Counted from the first letter of the stretch, positions 12,201 to 25,381 are shown. The stretch is 64,000 bases of DNA from Isoetes taiwanensis (GCA_021234155.1 JAJEKV010000330.1:252001-316000), one strand, 5' to 3'. A program made the numbers and translations. The notes: generated by a model from the letters alone, not told the origin.

Positions 12201-14062
12201 GAGGCCTTTAGACATGCGAACTTTAAAGCAATTTTTTGGATCTTTAAAGTTGTCATTGGTTTACGGCATTGGCCATCACTTATGCAAAGTCAGTTCTCAC
12301 AAGGAACTCTTTATGGCTTCAAGGAGACTTCTAAAACATTTGATTTGCTGATCTCAACAGCAGTAATTATTACTTCAACTAGACTTTACAAGATGCTCTT
12401 CTTTAAGGTAAAAGTATCAAGTTCTTAAACCTCATATTATCTGTACATCTCCATGTTTGCGCTTCTTCCATATTTGCAAACTTGATTGTTCTTCATGCTT
12501 TCTTTATGTTATAGAAAAATCTACCCATTCTATTATACAGCTGCAACAGAGATTGTGATCAGTTTATCTATGTCCACTAAGACTACAAAGAATCTCAGAC
12601 CAGGTATGTCCTCCACGCCTTTTCCACTATTTAAATTGACAATAGCTCTGCCATTGAAGCACCATTGTTGTGCCCACACAAAGGTGCTAAAATACTTTTT
12701 GACGCAGTAATGGGCTTCAAGTCTAAACGTCCTTTTATATTCATCCTCCAAGCTTTCTAATATGATCAGGTAGATGGAGAAGCATATCATATGACATTTT
12801 AAATTCAATCACAACTTTTAAGCTGTAAGTATGTCCATTATTATTTTTTATGACCTGCCATTTAAAGTAGAAGCTTTAGCATCATAAATATGGAGTTAGA
12901 CAAACATGGAATGTTGTTTTATTTGCCTAGATATATCCCTCAGTCACAACAAGTGACATAGATGAACCATACGCCAAGCAAGATTATCTCTTTTCTAAGT
13001 TAGTCTCATCTTACTTTGTTGAATAATTGATTATTTATGCACATACATGCTTTACGTTTCAGGCTAAATATAAATGCAAAATGCAACATGAAAGTTACAG
13101 AGGTCATATCTGTGTTTTGATTCATGTTGCATCTGTATTGCAGTTGTTTGTTAGTACTATATAGATTTTTGGAATTGGGCATACGTTCACTTATTATATA
13201 CAGAGAACCTGTATCAAGTTCTTAAGCCTCATATATTATTTGTACATCTCTATGTTCTCTGCTTTCCTTATGCATGTCAAACTTATGCACCGAAATAGAG
13301 ATCCTGGACATGGACACGACTACGAGAATCAAACACTTATCTTGGCTTCTCTTATCCTGGCTTCTCTTATGCTTGCCCTTCTTCCATATTTGCAGACTTG
13401 ATTGTTCTTCATGCTTTCTTTATGTTATAAAAAAATCTAGCCATTCTATTATACAGTTGCCACAGAGATTGTGATCAGTTTAGCTATATATGATTTATTT
13501 TCCAGTCTATTCTTGAGTTGGTTTGCATTTTGGCTAGATGTGTAAGAATAATGGGATCTTCACATTTGAAGGACTGTTGTAAGACGTACTTGGAAGATTT
13601 GAATGGTTTGCTTGACCATTTGGAGATTTGATGGATGCATGTCTTGCATCTTATTGGGCTATCTTATTAAATTTGAATCATGGTACGGTAGCTTAAACCA
13701 TGTTCAAAAAGATATCGAAAATGAGGGAAAAACCATCGCTAATGGGATTTATTTCACTAACCAGTCCCAGATAGCAGAGCATGATACAACACATTGTTGT
13801 AGTTCCAGATAAACTCTAGCTCCAGATATTGGTTAGCTCCAGATATTGGTATTACGATGGCATATAGGATGTGCTGCTGTCCCAGAGCTAGATTGTTATA
13901 TAAGACGAATTAAATGTAAAGAAGTGAAACATCGTTCATGTCATTTCGCAAAAGAGGCATTATCAAAATTAGCAACTGGTAGTTAGACTGCTGTATAAAA
14001 TCCCCAATTTTGTGATAGCTACAACCAGTGACAATGGGAAGTTTAGAAACACACATGCTTAG

Positions 14063-14395
14063 ACAAAGATGATGATTATCTCAGAAATATGGTTGATTAT
14101 CTCAGAAATATGCATGATTAGACAGATGAATTATAGAATGTCAATACTATGATTAGACAGATGAATTATTGAATGTCAATACTATGTATACGTTAGACAA
14201 ATACAAAAGGACATGAAATAACATTACAAAAAGACATGAAATAATACTAAGGCTATTGCCCACGTTTGGGAGATAGAAACTCATGTTCAAAAAACATGAA
14301 AAGTATTAGGACTATTACCCACGTTTAGGAACTAGAACTCAAGTTCAAAAGACATGAAATAATATTAAGACTATCATCCACGTTTAGAAGCTAAG
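14063..14395. repeat. Local tandem duplications of 40-70 bp
   Basis: Two adjacent minisatellite-like blocks: GATTAGACAGATGAATTAT units near 14110-14185, and CCACGTTTNGGA / GACATGAAATAAT units near 14210-14395. They lie inside the second Helitron-like element. Confidence 0.7.
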
Positions 14396-14754
14396 TTCAA
14401 ACTTTTGTAATATAGCCAACTTATGCAGGCTTTCACTTTCTTTTGTCAGGTTTGGTGACAAACACTATATTTAGGACCATGTCATTTTAACAGTTTCCTT
14501 TGTGCATAAGAGGCATCATATCATGTAGCGCAAAAACTTCAACGTAATGCCTCCAAGGCTTCAAAGATTACAATGTGTGACCCCTTTTGGTTTTCTTGGA
14601 TCGATAAATACAATGTGAAATAATTTGAGGCAATATTTTGCAACTTTGTAGAAAAAAATTGTAATAAAACAATTGCAAAAATATGAAGGATCGGGCTATA
14701 TTTCATGCTAGAAACAAAGGAATATTGGAACATTTACATAAAGAACCACATAAA

Positions 14755-15266
14755 CACAATAATAGCTAGGGAACACAATAATAGCTAGGGTCTTTAATGT
14801 TAGCTTATTCAACATGTCTACAACACTATCTCAAGGAAGTGAATTATCTGTGCAAACTTTCATTTCACTATAACATTCATCAACAATGTAACTTTTTTTT
14901 TTTTTTTTTTTTGAAGGCAAGAATGATCTGTATTGTATTCAAAGGATAAGAGTGTTTACACATACAGTGAGTCCAGAGGTGCTATCACTTCTCGAATCCG
15001 TGAATAGCAATCCAGACTCTAGACCCAGTACTTAGAGCCTCTCTCAACTTCTTCTCCATAGGATACTATAGGAGAGAAGGGCTCAGTTCCTAGGCTAAAT
15101 TTTAATAATAGCTAGGCTCAGTTCCTAATAACAGTGTAACTACTTACAATAATAGCTAGGATCTTTAATGTTAGCTTATTCAACATGTCTACAACACTAT
15201 TTCAAGGAAGTAAATTGTTTGTGCAAACTTTCATTTCACTATAACATTCATCAATGGTGTAACTAC
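14755..15266. repeat. Direct repeat of about 130 bp flanking a retroposon
   Basis: The phrase beginning ACAATAATAGCTAGG and running through CAACATGTCTACAACACTAT and CATTTCACTATAACATTCAT occurs at about 14757-14892 and again at about 15146-15264. A poly(A)-tailed retroposon sits at the end of the first copy. Confidence 0.85.
14893..15129 (-). mobile_element. Poly(A)-tailed retroposon (SINE or truncated LINE)
   Basis: A run of 20 T (14893-14912) followed by GAAGGCAAGAATGATCTG reads, on the minus strand, as a 3' end with a poly(A) tail. It is flanked by AACAATGTAAC (14882-14892) and AACAGTGTAAC (15130-15140), an 11-bp target duplication with one mismatch. The undisturbed direct repeat near 15255 shows the sequence without the insertion. 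The family is not identified. Confidence 0.7.
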
Positions 15267-15712
15267 TTGCATAGACATAAATGATCAAAACATATTTCTC
15301 TCTTCTTTTTCTCCCCCCCTTTTTTTGTTAATATCAAAAGGTAAAAAGGGGCATCCTTAAGCTTATCTGGGTTGGCAAGTCCAGGAACAAAGTTTGTTCA
15401 TTTCGTCACTACATGCCCCTGTTCCTAAATAGACTAACAATGTAGTATTATTTAGATTTCCAAATTGATGTTGTTTGGATAGTTGTCCTCACTTCAACTA
15501 TATGCTTCCATAAAAGGAGGAGGAGAAGGAAATTTAAGATCAACAAACCAATATGTATTTTGAAGCAATAATATTTCATCTTCCTTCTCCTAGCCCCATT
15601 CAAATTTAGCAAGGCAATGTGCATGTGTCTACTCCTTCATGGTTGCCTATATCAAAATTGTACTTAGGCCCGGCAACGCCGGGCCTCCATTACTAGTTCT
15701 AATGAAATTGGC

Positions 15713-16297
15713 ATGTAATCTAATTACAGGAAGAAGCCTAGACAGCAAACCCAAATTTTATAGAGCCATCGGATAACTAGGTGCAGTGGCCAAGCTGTCA
15801 GCAATGAAAGTGCCCAAAAATCATTACAACAAAATAAAAGCAAAAAGAAAAGGGAGGTAGAATAAATGTTTGGAAAATAGAAGACATTCTTCTCTATTGC
15901 AAGCATATCATAAAATGGTTTCTCATATTAATCCAGAAGAAATAATCAAATTTTACTATATTTGAGTTTGTTGTCAAAATAACCCTGCTGCTGCTTATAT
16001 AATGGGTGCCGATTGTATATGATGCTAATGTAGTTCACATTAGCAAAACGCTGCAAGACATCTTTTGAAAAAGTTTCATGAGATCATACATTAATGTGCC
16101 AGTTAAGTACAACACCCGGAATGTGAAAGAATCACTCTTGTTGTAGCCTATCACAGTCTCAATTCACTTACACTAACTTCTGCCGGAGTTGAGCAAGAGG
16201 CCATTTTCAACAAGAACTTAACACAGGTAGTAAATCGTTTGGCCTTGAAACTGCAACAGGAAGAACAAGCCTTGTCCCCCATAATGCGAATACTGTT
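15713..16297 (-). repeat. Right arm of the large inverted duplication
   Basis: Reverse complement of 8745-9669 without the TRIM. It begins 17 nt after the 3' end of the second Helitron. Its sequence at 16131 (ATCACTCTTG on the plus strand) is the empty site for the TRIM in the other arm. Confidence 0.9.
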
Positions 16298-17960
16298 AAT
16301 TAATTGATGATGTGGTAGAAAAACCACGGTCTTGAGAGTCTATTTCTTACTAACATGACCTCTTATGTATTCCCTTTTGCTCCAACACACCTTAAAATGC
16401 ATTTTTTAAGTTCCCATGACATCTTGGTTTGTGGATGTTAAAAAGCCTATTCTATTCTCATCCTATGTAGCTTCTTCTTGTGGTCTTGCTCATGATATTG
16501 CCAAGCATAAGTTCCCAACGGAGGTTGGAAGAAGGCAGCTAGGAAGAAGCCTGATATGTCATCTCATGAGGCAATCCCGCCTCGTTCTACTTAGTGGCAT
16601 GATAATTTGATGTCTATTGATGATCATCTTGATGTGGTAGAAAATGTTGATTGTGATAAGGCTATTAAACGTCTCAAGGTGGCACAAGGAGTGTGGTTAT
16701 CTACTTTGTATGGGTGGTTTTGCTTAGTGGAGTATTTTGTCCTCTACTTTTGAGTTCCATGTATCTTGATTTTTTCTTGATAATAGATTGTCGTCCTTCA
16801 ACTTCATTAGATCTCATGCGTTGTGTGGCCATTTGCCTTGCCTTTAATAGATTCCTTCGTAGTGCAGGGCTACTCAACCTTCATTGGCATAGGATTTTCT
16901 TTTTGTTTTCCCACATGTGCTAGTTTCTTCCTCCGCAGTTGAGGAAGCTTATTTATGTCCAACTGTCCAACTTTGAGGGAGCAACTTTTGATCTTGCATG
17001 TTTTGGTTCATGATTTTTCTCAAAAATCTGTTCCATTGATACCATGCCGAAGACCCCAGGATGGCATTCTCTTGGTCTCTGCCTCTTTGTCAGCATGTTT
17101 CTGTTTATGGAGATGCCCACAAGAGTCATTTTGTCCACCTTGTCTCTATAGCTCTAAAAGACACATTTACCTTCGTTTGCAACAAATAGAAGGTAAATGG
17201 CCTTCTAGAGATAGGAGACAAGTGTCATGTGTAGTTAGCAACTACCAGGCTCTCACCTGTTTCTAGCTTGGAATCGGGTTTCTGCATCGGTAACCATTCG
17301 CATCTCCATTACGAAAATTTTCAGAGCTCCTTCCCCAACCCCCCCCTCCCACCCCCCCCCAACACCTCTCTCCTTTTTCCCCCTTTCTTTGTTGTCTGGC
17401 GTGCTATTTTCTTGATTATCATTTTCGACCTTGCCAATATGACTGCCTTGGTTATTGTTATAGTAGTCGGTTTGTGGTTTTAGAGCCTTGGTGGCTTCTT
17501 TATGGTTTTAAAGCCTTGGTGGCGGTTTTATAGTTATAAAACCTTGGTGGCTTATGTTGATACATGACTTGGGCTGTCATGGTTTTTATCTCGTATTGAT
17601 GGTATTGCGACTGTTAGCTTTTGAGAGTTGTGGCAACAATGGTATTGCGACCAAATGTATGGAAAATAATGATATAGCTAGTAATGGATGGACTTTGCTG
17701 CCAGACATATGAAGCTGCCTGCTCTTGGATTCTTCAGGGTTTCTGGTTGTTTGAGCTGCAGATCTTGTTGGCTACACTTTGAACGGACCTAGGAGGACGG
17801 ATTCTTCATGGAAGCAGTTTGGTTGGTTTAACTCTGGCTGTGTTACTGTTCTAGTATTTTGGATTATTCTTGTATTAAGTTATTCTAGAGTTCGTCTCTA
17901 TCCCAGCTAGGGAGAAATCAGAATTGAGATTTATTGGCGGGTTCAGGAACGGATGCTTTG

Positions 17961-18135
17961 GGCAAGGATTCAGGTCAAATGGAGAGACTTTGGGCGGGAG
18001 ACTAAAATTTCTTCATCGTTGCAGACTTGGGAGGCCATGTTTCTAGTGTCCAGGATTCAGGTCAAATGGAGAGACTTTGGGCGGGAGACTAAAATTTCTT
18101 CATCATTGCAGACTTGGGAGGCCATGTTTCATGGT
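17961..18135. repeat. Tandem duplication of about 90 bp, two copies
   Basis: AGGATTCAGGTCAAATGGAG through GCAGACTTGGGAGGCCATGT is repeated almost perfectly, so the duplication is recent. Confidence 0.9.
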
Positions 18136-18732
18136 TTTCTAAGAAAGTTGAGCGTAGTGAAGCCGGTGCCTATGTAAATCGTGAAGATGTATATGGGAGT
18201 GATTGGACCACCCCTCAGGGAAGGCATGTACGATGTTCTACATAGTTGGAAGATAGAGGAGAGAATCTCGTAGTACATTACTGGAACAGAGACCCGACCT
18301 CTTTTAGTACTTCTATGCGAGGATAATATAGCAGGCCAAGTTAACGTGTGGGCGCCAATTGCTCTTTGTGAGATATTCATTAGCTTGCATCTTTCGGAGG
18401 AGGAGCTTAGGATGGTGGCAGCTTTAGGACTTATAGTGATCTTTATCTCTGCTCAAATCAAATGGACTAAACCTGGTTTTAGACCCAGTCTTGGATTGAT
18501 AGCTTGAATTCTTCCTATTTGATCCATAAAGGATCCTTTGTGTTTAAATTTTTTTCTCGGGGCCTATTGTGGAGCCTCAAATAAGTGTAATCATTCACTA
18601 TATTAATATGAAAAATCTTACCCTTAAAAACTTTTGGTTGCATCGCCTTTGGTGTCAGTAGGCTCGGGGCCTTGTGTTCGTGCCTTTGTTTTGCAGGATG
18701 ACGTGGTGTGTACGATTTTGGTTATGAAGATG

Positions 18733-18864
18733 CTGCTTTCGATCATATTCTTGAATAGCTAGCAGCTCACACCTGCAGAATGATGCGGTCGTGTTTTCAA
18801 TTTGCGTTGCAAAGGTGCAGCTTTCGATCATGTTCTTGATTAGCTAGCAGCTCACTCTTCCATG
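18733..18864. repeat. Imperfect tandem duplication
   Basis: GCTTTCGATCATNTTCTTGA followed by TAGCTAGCAGCTCAC occurs twice, about 90 bp apart. Confidence 0.75.
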
Positions 18865-19089
18865 TAACTTTCCATTTACAACTTATCTGTAAGCCCAAAA
18901 AGGCCTGTAGGCATAAGGGTTGTCTTCCTTCTCAATTGTGAGTAAGATCTCTTAGCTCAATAGTACATTTCAAGGAAATGTGTTTATAAAAATATCTTGA
19001 TTAAATTCTAGGTTCATGAGATATCTAGATTCATAAGATAGCCTAAGATGAATGTGGATTAAGATCTCAATATGCATCTTATTTAAACA

Positions 19090-20131
19090 CTAATAACGGT
19101 GCCCAGCATTGTTGGGCATAAGTTGGTGGGCATAAGTTGGAGAGCCTGTATGAATGGAAAGCTACTTAGCTCAAACTCCTTGTCAATCTAATATAATTAG
19201 GCAAATCCATAGAGAAATTGGTTTTCACTTACTCTAGTACTCAAGTTTAAGTTGTGCCTAAGGGCTCTCAAAAGCTTTGTGCTTCATTAACCATAAGAAA
19301 TGCTAAAGATATAAGAATGCAACAATTGTTATGCTCTAGGTCTATACATGTGAGAATGGTTCATTTTGTACCTAAGCAACGTTAAGAATATTATAAAAGG
19401 ATCAATTTCCTTGCTCCTTAATTTCAATCTCTCATGCATACTCTCATACATGCACTCTCCATTAAATTGTTCTATTTTTGCATTATGAGAGGCAGAATTT
19501 AACTTCTTTTGTAAATTGTTCTTTTTAATAGAATGTGATGATGTAGATTCAACATGCACTCAATGTGATGATGGTTTTTTGACATTTAAATGCATAATGG
19601 TGCTCACTTGCTCCTTTATAACTAGAACATTAAAGCAATTAATATGTGGAACTTTTGAGTCTCTCGGGTCTGCAATAGGCACAAAAGTCTAGGCCACCAT
19701 GAGTTTCTTAGAGTAAATTCCCTCCAAAATAATTTAATGAGAATGGCTACAATAAGATGTCTAGCTCAGATGTTATTGTCAATGCATGAGGTAACCATAA
19801 TATCTAATACCTTTCAGGCAAGCGTAAAAACAATGAAATAAAATGGTGAAGATACCTATTCATCAGATTTGGTATGTTACTGATACCCAATGCTTCGATG
19901 CTTTATTCGGCCAATTTGTTTATTAAACTTGACCCTAGAATGGAATGGAGGAATGGAATGGAATGGAATGGAATGGAATGGAATAGAATAGAGTCTTTGG
20001 GCCTTTTTTTTATTGGTGGTGTACAATAAAGCAGTCTAGGACATAGGGTGCTTAACGGGTGCTGATTGTCCTTCAAGCTACCCTTCATTGCCCTTCCCTT
20101 GCCCTTCATTGCCCTTCAAAAAATATTAGGA
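19090..20131 (-). mobile_element. Helitron-like element, minus strand
   Basis: Read on the minus strand, the hairpin GCCCAACAATGCTGGGC (plus-strand 19101-19117) is followed by ACCGTTATTAG and host T. This is the hairpin family of the element ending at 6970, but with a mutated terminus (TTAG for CTAG). A possible 5' end is TCCTAATATTTTTTG at 20131, preceded by A, giving about 1.0 kb. That end is weakly supported. A GGAAT pentanucleotide run lies inside. Confidence 0.5.
19932..19992. repeat. (GGAAT)n microsatellite
   Basis: Six or more GGAAT units with GAATA variants. Comparable pentanucleotide runs form the tails of the LINEs further right, so this may be the tail of a lost retroposon. Confidence 0.85.
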
Positions 20132-20234
20132 TGTTCTTTAGTTATGTATAACATAATGAGCATATTAGTAATGTGAAGTCCCGATCACACATGTTATCTA
20201 CGAAGGTGCTGATTTAGTGCTTGAATTTCGTTTT

Positions 20235-20411
20235 TTTGTACACCACCAGCAAAAAAACACCCTTTTATCGTCCACGGAGACCAATTGGCCTATGGGTCCC
20301 AATAGGAGGTGCAGCAAATACATTACTTCCCGGGTGAAAAAACCCCCTCCCTGCCCTAAAGGGTTGTTTGGGGGGAAAAACTGTGACAGGAATAGGCTTG
20401 CTGTCAAACTG
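20235..20411 (-). repeat. Retroposon 3'-end relic with two hairpins
   Basis: Hairpin CCACGGAGACCAATTGGCCT at 20272 onward and an inner C-rich/G-rich stem (20342-20376) match in order the sequence at about 47680-47811. On the minus strand, both loci read as a structured domain rich in TTTTTT and CCCTTT, followed by the GACC/GGTC hairpin. The outer stem here is degraded. It is likely a LINE or SINE 3' fragment. Confidence 0.55.
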
Positions 20412-21835
20412 TACAAATACAAAAACAAATATAGTCAGGAATATGTATATGTATCAGGTAAGTGCCCGAGGGCCGAGCTGATCTCTGTGATCCATGATCT
20501 CTTGAATGTATGAGCCCAACCTCCGTACCAAGCTCGTGCTCAGCATCTGATGCAAAGGCTGGCCAGGATGGACCAGCTCAGAGATACATTTAAAATAAAC
20601 AACATACATGCCACCCATCACTTGCTTTTTTCGCGGCACAATCTATCGATGCATACTTTTGCTAATGCATTCAATCTTCTATTTCAATTCTTCTATTTTC
20701 CTATTTTACCTTGCATTTGGCAAAGATATGAAAGGTTAGGGTTATGTGATAAAATATGCCAAAACATAAGGGCATTTTGTAGTGTTTCCCAAGAAACAGG
20801 CATTATGTGGTTTTTTTCCAATTTAGAAACATTGTGTATTGCTTGTCATAAGCTCGATTTTTCCTTTTGTAGGTAGACGCTTCTCCAAAAGCTTGAATAG
20901 CTGTATGTTGATCTCAATTATTATGTAAGAACTTCATATGAACTAAGTGTGGGCTCACTTCAAGGGGGATGCAGCACCAGGTATATGTCGTATAAAACAT
21001 CTGCGCGAACGATATGTGTTTTTTTTTTAGGTTGGTACTTACCATATGAAGATGTGGTTTTGAAAGTCATATGGATACGACAAGCATGGCAAAAGGAAGG
21101 TCAAGAAGGGAAATGATGAAAGGTTTCAGATCACAATGTAGATCGAATAAAAATAAGGCTTAAGTAGTCAAAGGTGAGGTTATGGCCAATGAAAAGGAGA
21201 TGGAGGTCAAAGTGCCAAGATCGGGATGGAGTGCAAGGAGGTTAGCCATATGGTAGAAAAGGACAAATGAAAAACACAATGACTAGGTAAAATGACATAT
21301 TATTACTAAAGCTAGTGCCATACATATGGTCTGCTATTATAATGCAAAAGAAGTAATGGACATGAAAAATGAACCAAAAACACAATAATGACGTGAAGTG
21401 GCATATTAGTAAAAGTGTTAGCTACTAAAAAAGAGAGCGTGGAGGTGTGAGTTTTAAACAAACTGGAGACGAAAAAACCCGGAAAAAACGTAGATGGCTA
21501 TAGCAGATGCACTGCTTCTCGTGAATGAGGTCAAGTCAATCGAATGGTTAAGAGGCCTATGTGGAAATGGACAAGTGAACAAACGATGGAAATCAAGGTT
21601 GAGGTTAGGGGCAAAGGAGCAGAAATCGAAGTCAAAACGAACGGGGATCGAACTGTGGTAGAAGGGTATGAATGGATATACATGAAAATAAGCAAAGGGC
21701 CAAGTCCAAGTCGAAAAGGGCAAGATTGAGATCATATCAAGAACAAAATCAAAGAGGAGATTCAAAGTAATCATAAAAATGCAAAGAGACAAGGCACAAA
21801 GAAAATATAATGTACCATAGTATGAAATGAGAACA
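20412..21835. other. Non-coding stretch, no gene recognised
   Basis: No domain-bearing frame, RNA gene or clear repeat was seen. The sequence is purine-rich around 21100-21780. Confidence 0.4.
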
Positions 21836-24800
21836 TCCTATTGTTTAAATTCGGTTTTTCCGGGGTCCCGAAAACTTTTTGGATTTTTTTGCCAGGTTGG
21901 TTTGCCTAAGGTTTGGGGTTTTTTTTCCGCCGTCAAACTTTCCCGATCAACCAAAAATCAAAAAACAAAAATTAGGGGTTCGATGGAGTATGGTTTTGGA
22001 TGTTTCTATTTTTTGGATTCGATCGCCCTTCTGCAGCTGTCGAGAGAGGGATCGAAATTCTGACAGGTTGTACTTGCATGCAAATTCGGCATCTAGGAGC
22101 TTTTGAATGGCCAAAGAATGAAGTATACGAGTCTCTATTTGTCTGAAAATTCTGGCCAATTTCTGGCTTCTCTGTGCGCATACTATTGCTCCGTGGAGGG
22201 ACTTTGCCGTACTTCCTTCGTGCACCCACTTTGCTCTGTTCTATTCTGGGTTACACAGGTCAGACAGAAGCTTCATATCAGCGAACCCAGGCAAAAGCGA
22301 GGTAGGCTCCTATAACCAGAGCTTCTTCAGAGTATGTGTTTTCATTTCTATTCTTGCAGGTTCAGTTTTACACTCCACCATGGTGCCAATCTTCTGGCCT
22401 ACGGTTCTAATCCATCAAAAAGCAGGGTTTGTTTATAGAAGTAGGCTTCTAATATATCTGGCATTCCATCTGTTTGAGCCTTTCACTAGCCCTCTGATTA
22501 TATATATTATGGCATTGCTTTGGCTTGCAAATAATTTTTGTTGTGCATAAATCATCACCTCTAGACCTCTACTATCTATCTATCTATAATAAATTGTATT
22601 TGCAGGGCTCATTTTCCTGCACCTCCTATTGACCTGCAGCTGGAAGACAATAAATGCATATGGATGAGTAAGGTTTCAGGCCAGACAACCCATGTGCATG
22701 AAAGGTGATTTATCACTTACAGTTTTACATTGTTCTCAGGTAAGAAGGCTTTTCTGTATAGGATATCACTTTTCCTATTTGAAATTTACATTGCCACGGT
22801 AGTAGGTTCATCTGTTTTTTCTTTATGTTAGTAGCCAATGGTTTTGCATTCTATTCTATTCATTAGTTTTTTAATGCCAGTATGATAAAGAGGATATGAA
22901 AACATGCATAAGAATTCAATGCACGAAACGATAGTAAATATATCTGCTAATGCCTATGATAGTTTTGCTACTTTAGGCCATATGTGATAGCTTTGAGCCC
23001 TTAAAAATGGAGTTTGTTGACCTACTTTTAGTCACATGTCTTGCAGCATACTATTTTATGTTATGGTGATCAAGTTACATGGGTCTTTGGTTGAATACAT
23101 AGACATGGTTGACAGGTAGATTGCCCTTCAAAGTCTTTGTGAAATCGAGAATTTAATCCAATGGGTTCTGCATCAAGCAGGTCTTTGATTGAATTCATAG
23201 ACATGGTTGACAGGTAGATCTCCCTTCAAAATCTTTATGAAATCATGAATTTAATCCAATGGGCTCTGCATCACACATGCTTAGATCGCAAAATACTACC
23301 GTGCAGCGATATGGTCGAATATTGTGCTGCGAACAAGGTATAAATGCAACAAATGAGCTGCGAAAGATGTACAGCTGCTCATAACCTTCACAAATAAGCT
23401 TCTTTCCAGCAATTATCAATTTTGTTGACTGTGCCATTACCATAATCATAATTAGATGAGTTATTAAAATGTGGCTTAGATCGCAAAATTTCACTACCGT
23501 GCAGTGATGTGGTCGAATGTTGTGTTGCGAACAAGGTATAAATGCAACAACAGAGCTGCGAAAGAGCTACGGCTACTCATAACCTTCACAAGTGAGCTTC
23601 TTTCCAGCAATTATCGATTTTGTTGACCGTGCCATTGCCATAATTATAATTAGATGAGTTATTAGAATGTGATGCCTATGGACTTCCTAAGCATTCTTTG
23701 TGAGAATAAATTCTTTACCCAGCTAATGTGACACATTACCGCAGAGCTGCTGTTCCATGTTGGGCTGTTGTTACTTCCCATCCAAAGTCAAACCAGCTAA
23801 TGTAACACATTGCCACAGAATTGTTATTCCATGTTGGGCTGTTGCTACTTCCCATCCAAACTCAAATTTGTGCTAATTCCTTCTCTTTCTGACGAAATTT
23901 GTGCTAACTCTTTGTCTCTCTAATGCTTTTATAGTCAATGTGCAGCATAAAAATTTCATGCTTCTCATTCATGTCTGCTTATATTTGTGCTGCCATGTTT
24001 CCTTTTGCAAATGTAAAGAGCCTGATGCTTGAAGCAACCAATTTATAGTCATGTCATGCTGTTGTACCACATTATATTATTTAGTATAGTACTTGGACAG
24101 TAAACAGCATCAAAACATATATGTAGTTTATTCTTACACGTTCATTTGGTCATCCTAGGGACATATTTCAAGTTATGAGGCCATTCTGAAAAGATTCTCA
24201 TCATTATGGCAGAATTAGAAGTATTGCTCTTAATGCCTGAAAGACACATCAGAGCCAAAGCTGCAGAGGTGGTTAATAATATTTATAGGATTTTAAATTG
24301 TTCTTATTTTTTGCATTTTCCATCGTCTCATTAGAGTCCACCAAAGTTTCTTCACCCAAGGGTTCAAAACATATCTCAGAGCAATGTGATCACAACTTAT
24401 GATGAATCCCCTTTGTAATCTAAACTCATTATAACGTCCCTTTTACATTACATGATTTATTCACAATTACTAGACATGTTTTTCCCTTATCATAATACAT
24501 ATGTGCCTTCTATATCTTTCTTTCTATTTCTCCAAATTTAGCCAGACATTGACCACGGTACTAAGATGCCATGGCTCGACACATCCAAATCTAATGCCAA
24601 TACATCCAATTCCAATGCCAACTGCATGAAATATAAAAGATATTATTGCGCATGCAAAACATACCAATTTACTTAAAATAATAATAGCACACAAAATATA
24701 AATATTTTGAATTCTATGTCAAAGCAATCTATCCTTATTCATTGCACTCATCAATATGACACCTTTTTTTTGCCGGATTGATTTTTGCTCTTCCAATAAA

Positions 24801-25381
24801 AACTACACAATATCCTAGACCAACACGTTTGAGATGCACAACTTGGACATGTATGTTCAAGAACCCTACTCATCAACATAATAAATCGTCGAACGTAAAT
24901 AAACTGTTGCTATGCTCGATAAGGATCTAAATTCGGTTCTGATAATAAAGGAGATGCAAATGTCGGCGAAACAAAGCATTTAGAGCAAACGTAGTTTTTT
25001 TACTACCAAAGTTTATTGATGGAAATGAGTGACAGATCTATAATCATACCATATATCTGTATGACTTGAACAAGTTATTTACGTTTTATTCTGGTTACTA
25101 TCATTGCCTTACCTTGCATCTTTGTATGAGTAAGCTTACACAATATAATAAACTTGATAGGCATGCAATGGCGTTCTTTTGCTTGCATGTAGGCCAAATT
25201 TTGGAATTCGCTTATTGGCATACATGAGATCAGGTGCTTCACATTCCTTTCGGGCCGCATTTTGGAATTTTCCTATTAACATTTCCTTGGATCAAATCTC
25301 TTACTTTTAAATATCTAGGAAAAGAAATTCGAATTGAACTTGAAAACTTCAAAGCCCGGCAACGCCGGGCACCATAACCAG
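21836..25381 (+). mobile_element. Helitron-like element, GCCCGGC-hairpin family
   Basis: The 3' hairpin GCCCGGCAACGCCGGGC (25354-25370) is identical to that at 15668. It is followed by ACCATAACCAG and T, so the terminus has CCAG instead of CTAG. The proposed start TCCTATTGTTTAAATTCGG at 21836, preceded by A, matches the start of the element at 9774 for about 200 bp. An alternative start is TCTATCTATCTATAATAAAT near 22575. No Rep/helicase gene is visible. Three tandem duplications lie inside. Confidence 0.55.
23083..23872. repeat. Three consecutive two-copy tandem duplications
   Basis: The units are about 92 bp (landmark CATAGACATGGTTGACAGGT, 23083-23278), about 195 bp (landmark GCTTAGATCGCAAAAT, 23278-23672) and about 76 bp (landmark CCATGTTGGGCTGTTG, 23716-23872). 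Each pair is 85-95% similar by eye. Confidence 0.85.

Larger units (their letters stand above)
9774..15696 (+). mobile_element. Helitron-like element with GCCCGGC hairpin
   Basis: The 3' end has the hairpin GCCCGGCAACGCCGGGC (15668-15684, extendable by one G-C pair) and a terminal CTAG at 15693-15696, followed by host T. The proposed 5' end is TCTTATTGTTTAAATTTGG at 9774, preceded by A. The first about 200 bp are related to the start of the element proposed at 21836, and the two share the same 3' hairpin, which supports one family. No Rep/helicase gene is visible. Intron-like AG/GT boundaries and open blocks around 11990-12430 might be captured gene pieces, but I cannot name a source. Confidence 0.6.
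16298..19089. other. Non-coding stretch with a LINE-like 3' end
   Basis: No gene is recognised. The phrase CCTCAAATAAGTGTAATCAT followed by ATATTAATATGAAAAATC and ACCCTTAAAAA near 18573-18630 resembles a LINE 3' end on the plus strand, but no reverse transcriptase motif precedes it. A 95-bp tandem duplication lies at 17961-18135. A C-rich tract lies near 17338-17360. Confidence 0.4.

Noticed and set aside
11990-12430. Captured host gene exons in the second Helitron
   Set aside because: Open blocks and possible splice sites are present, but I could not match them to any protein family, so no gene is called.
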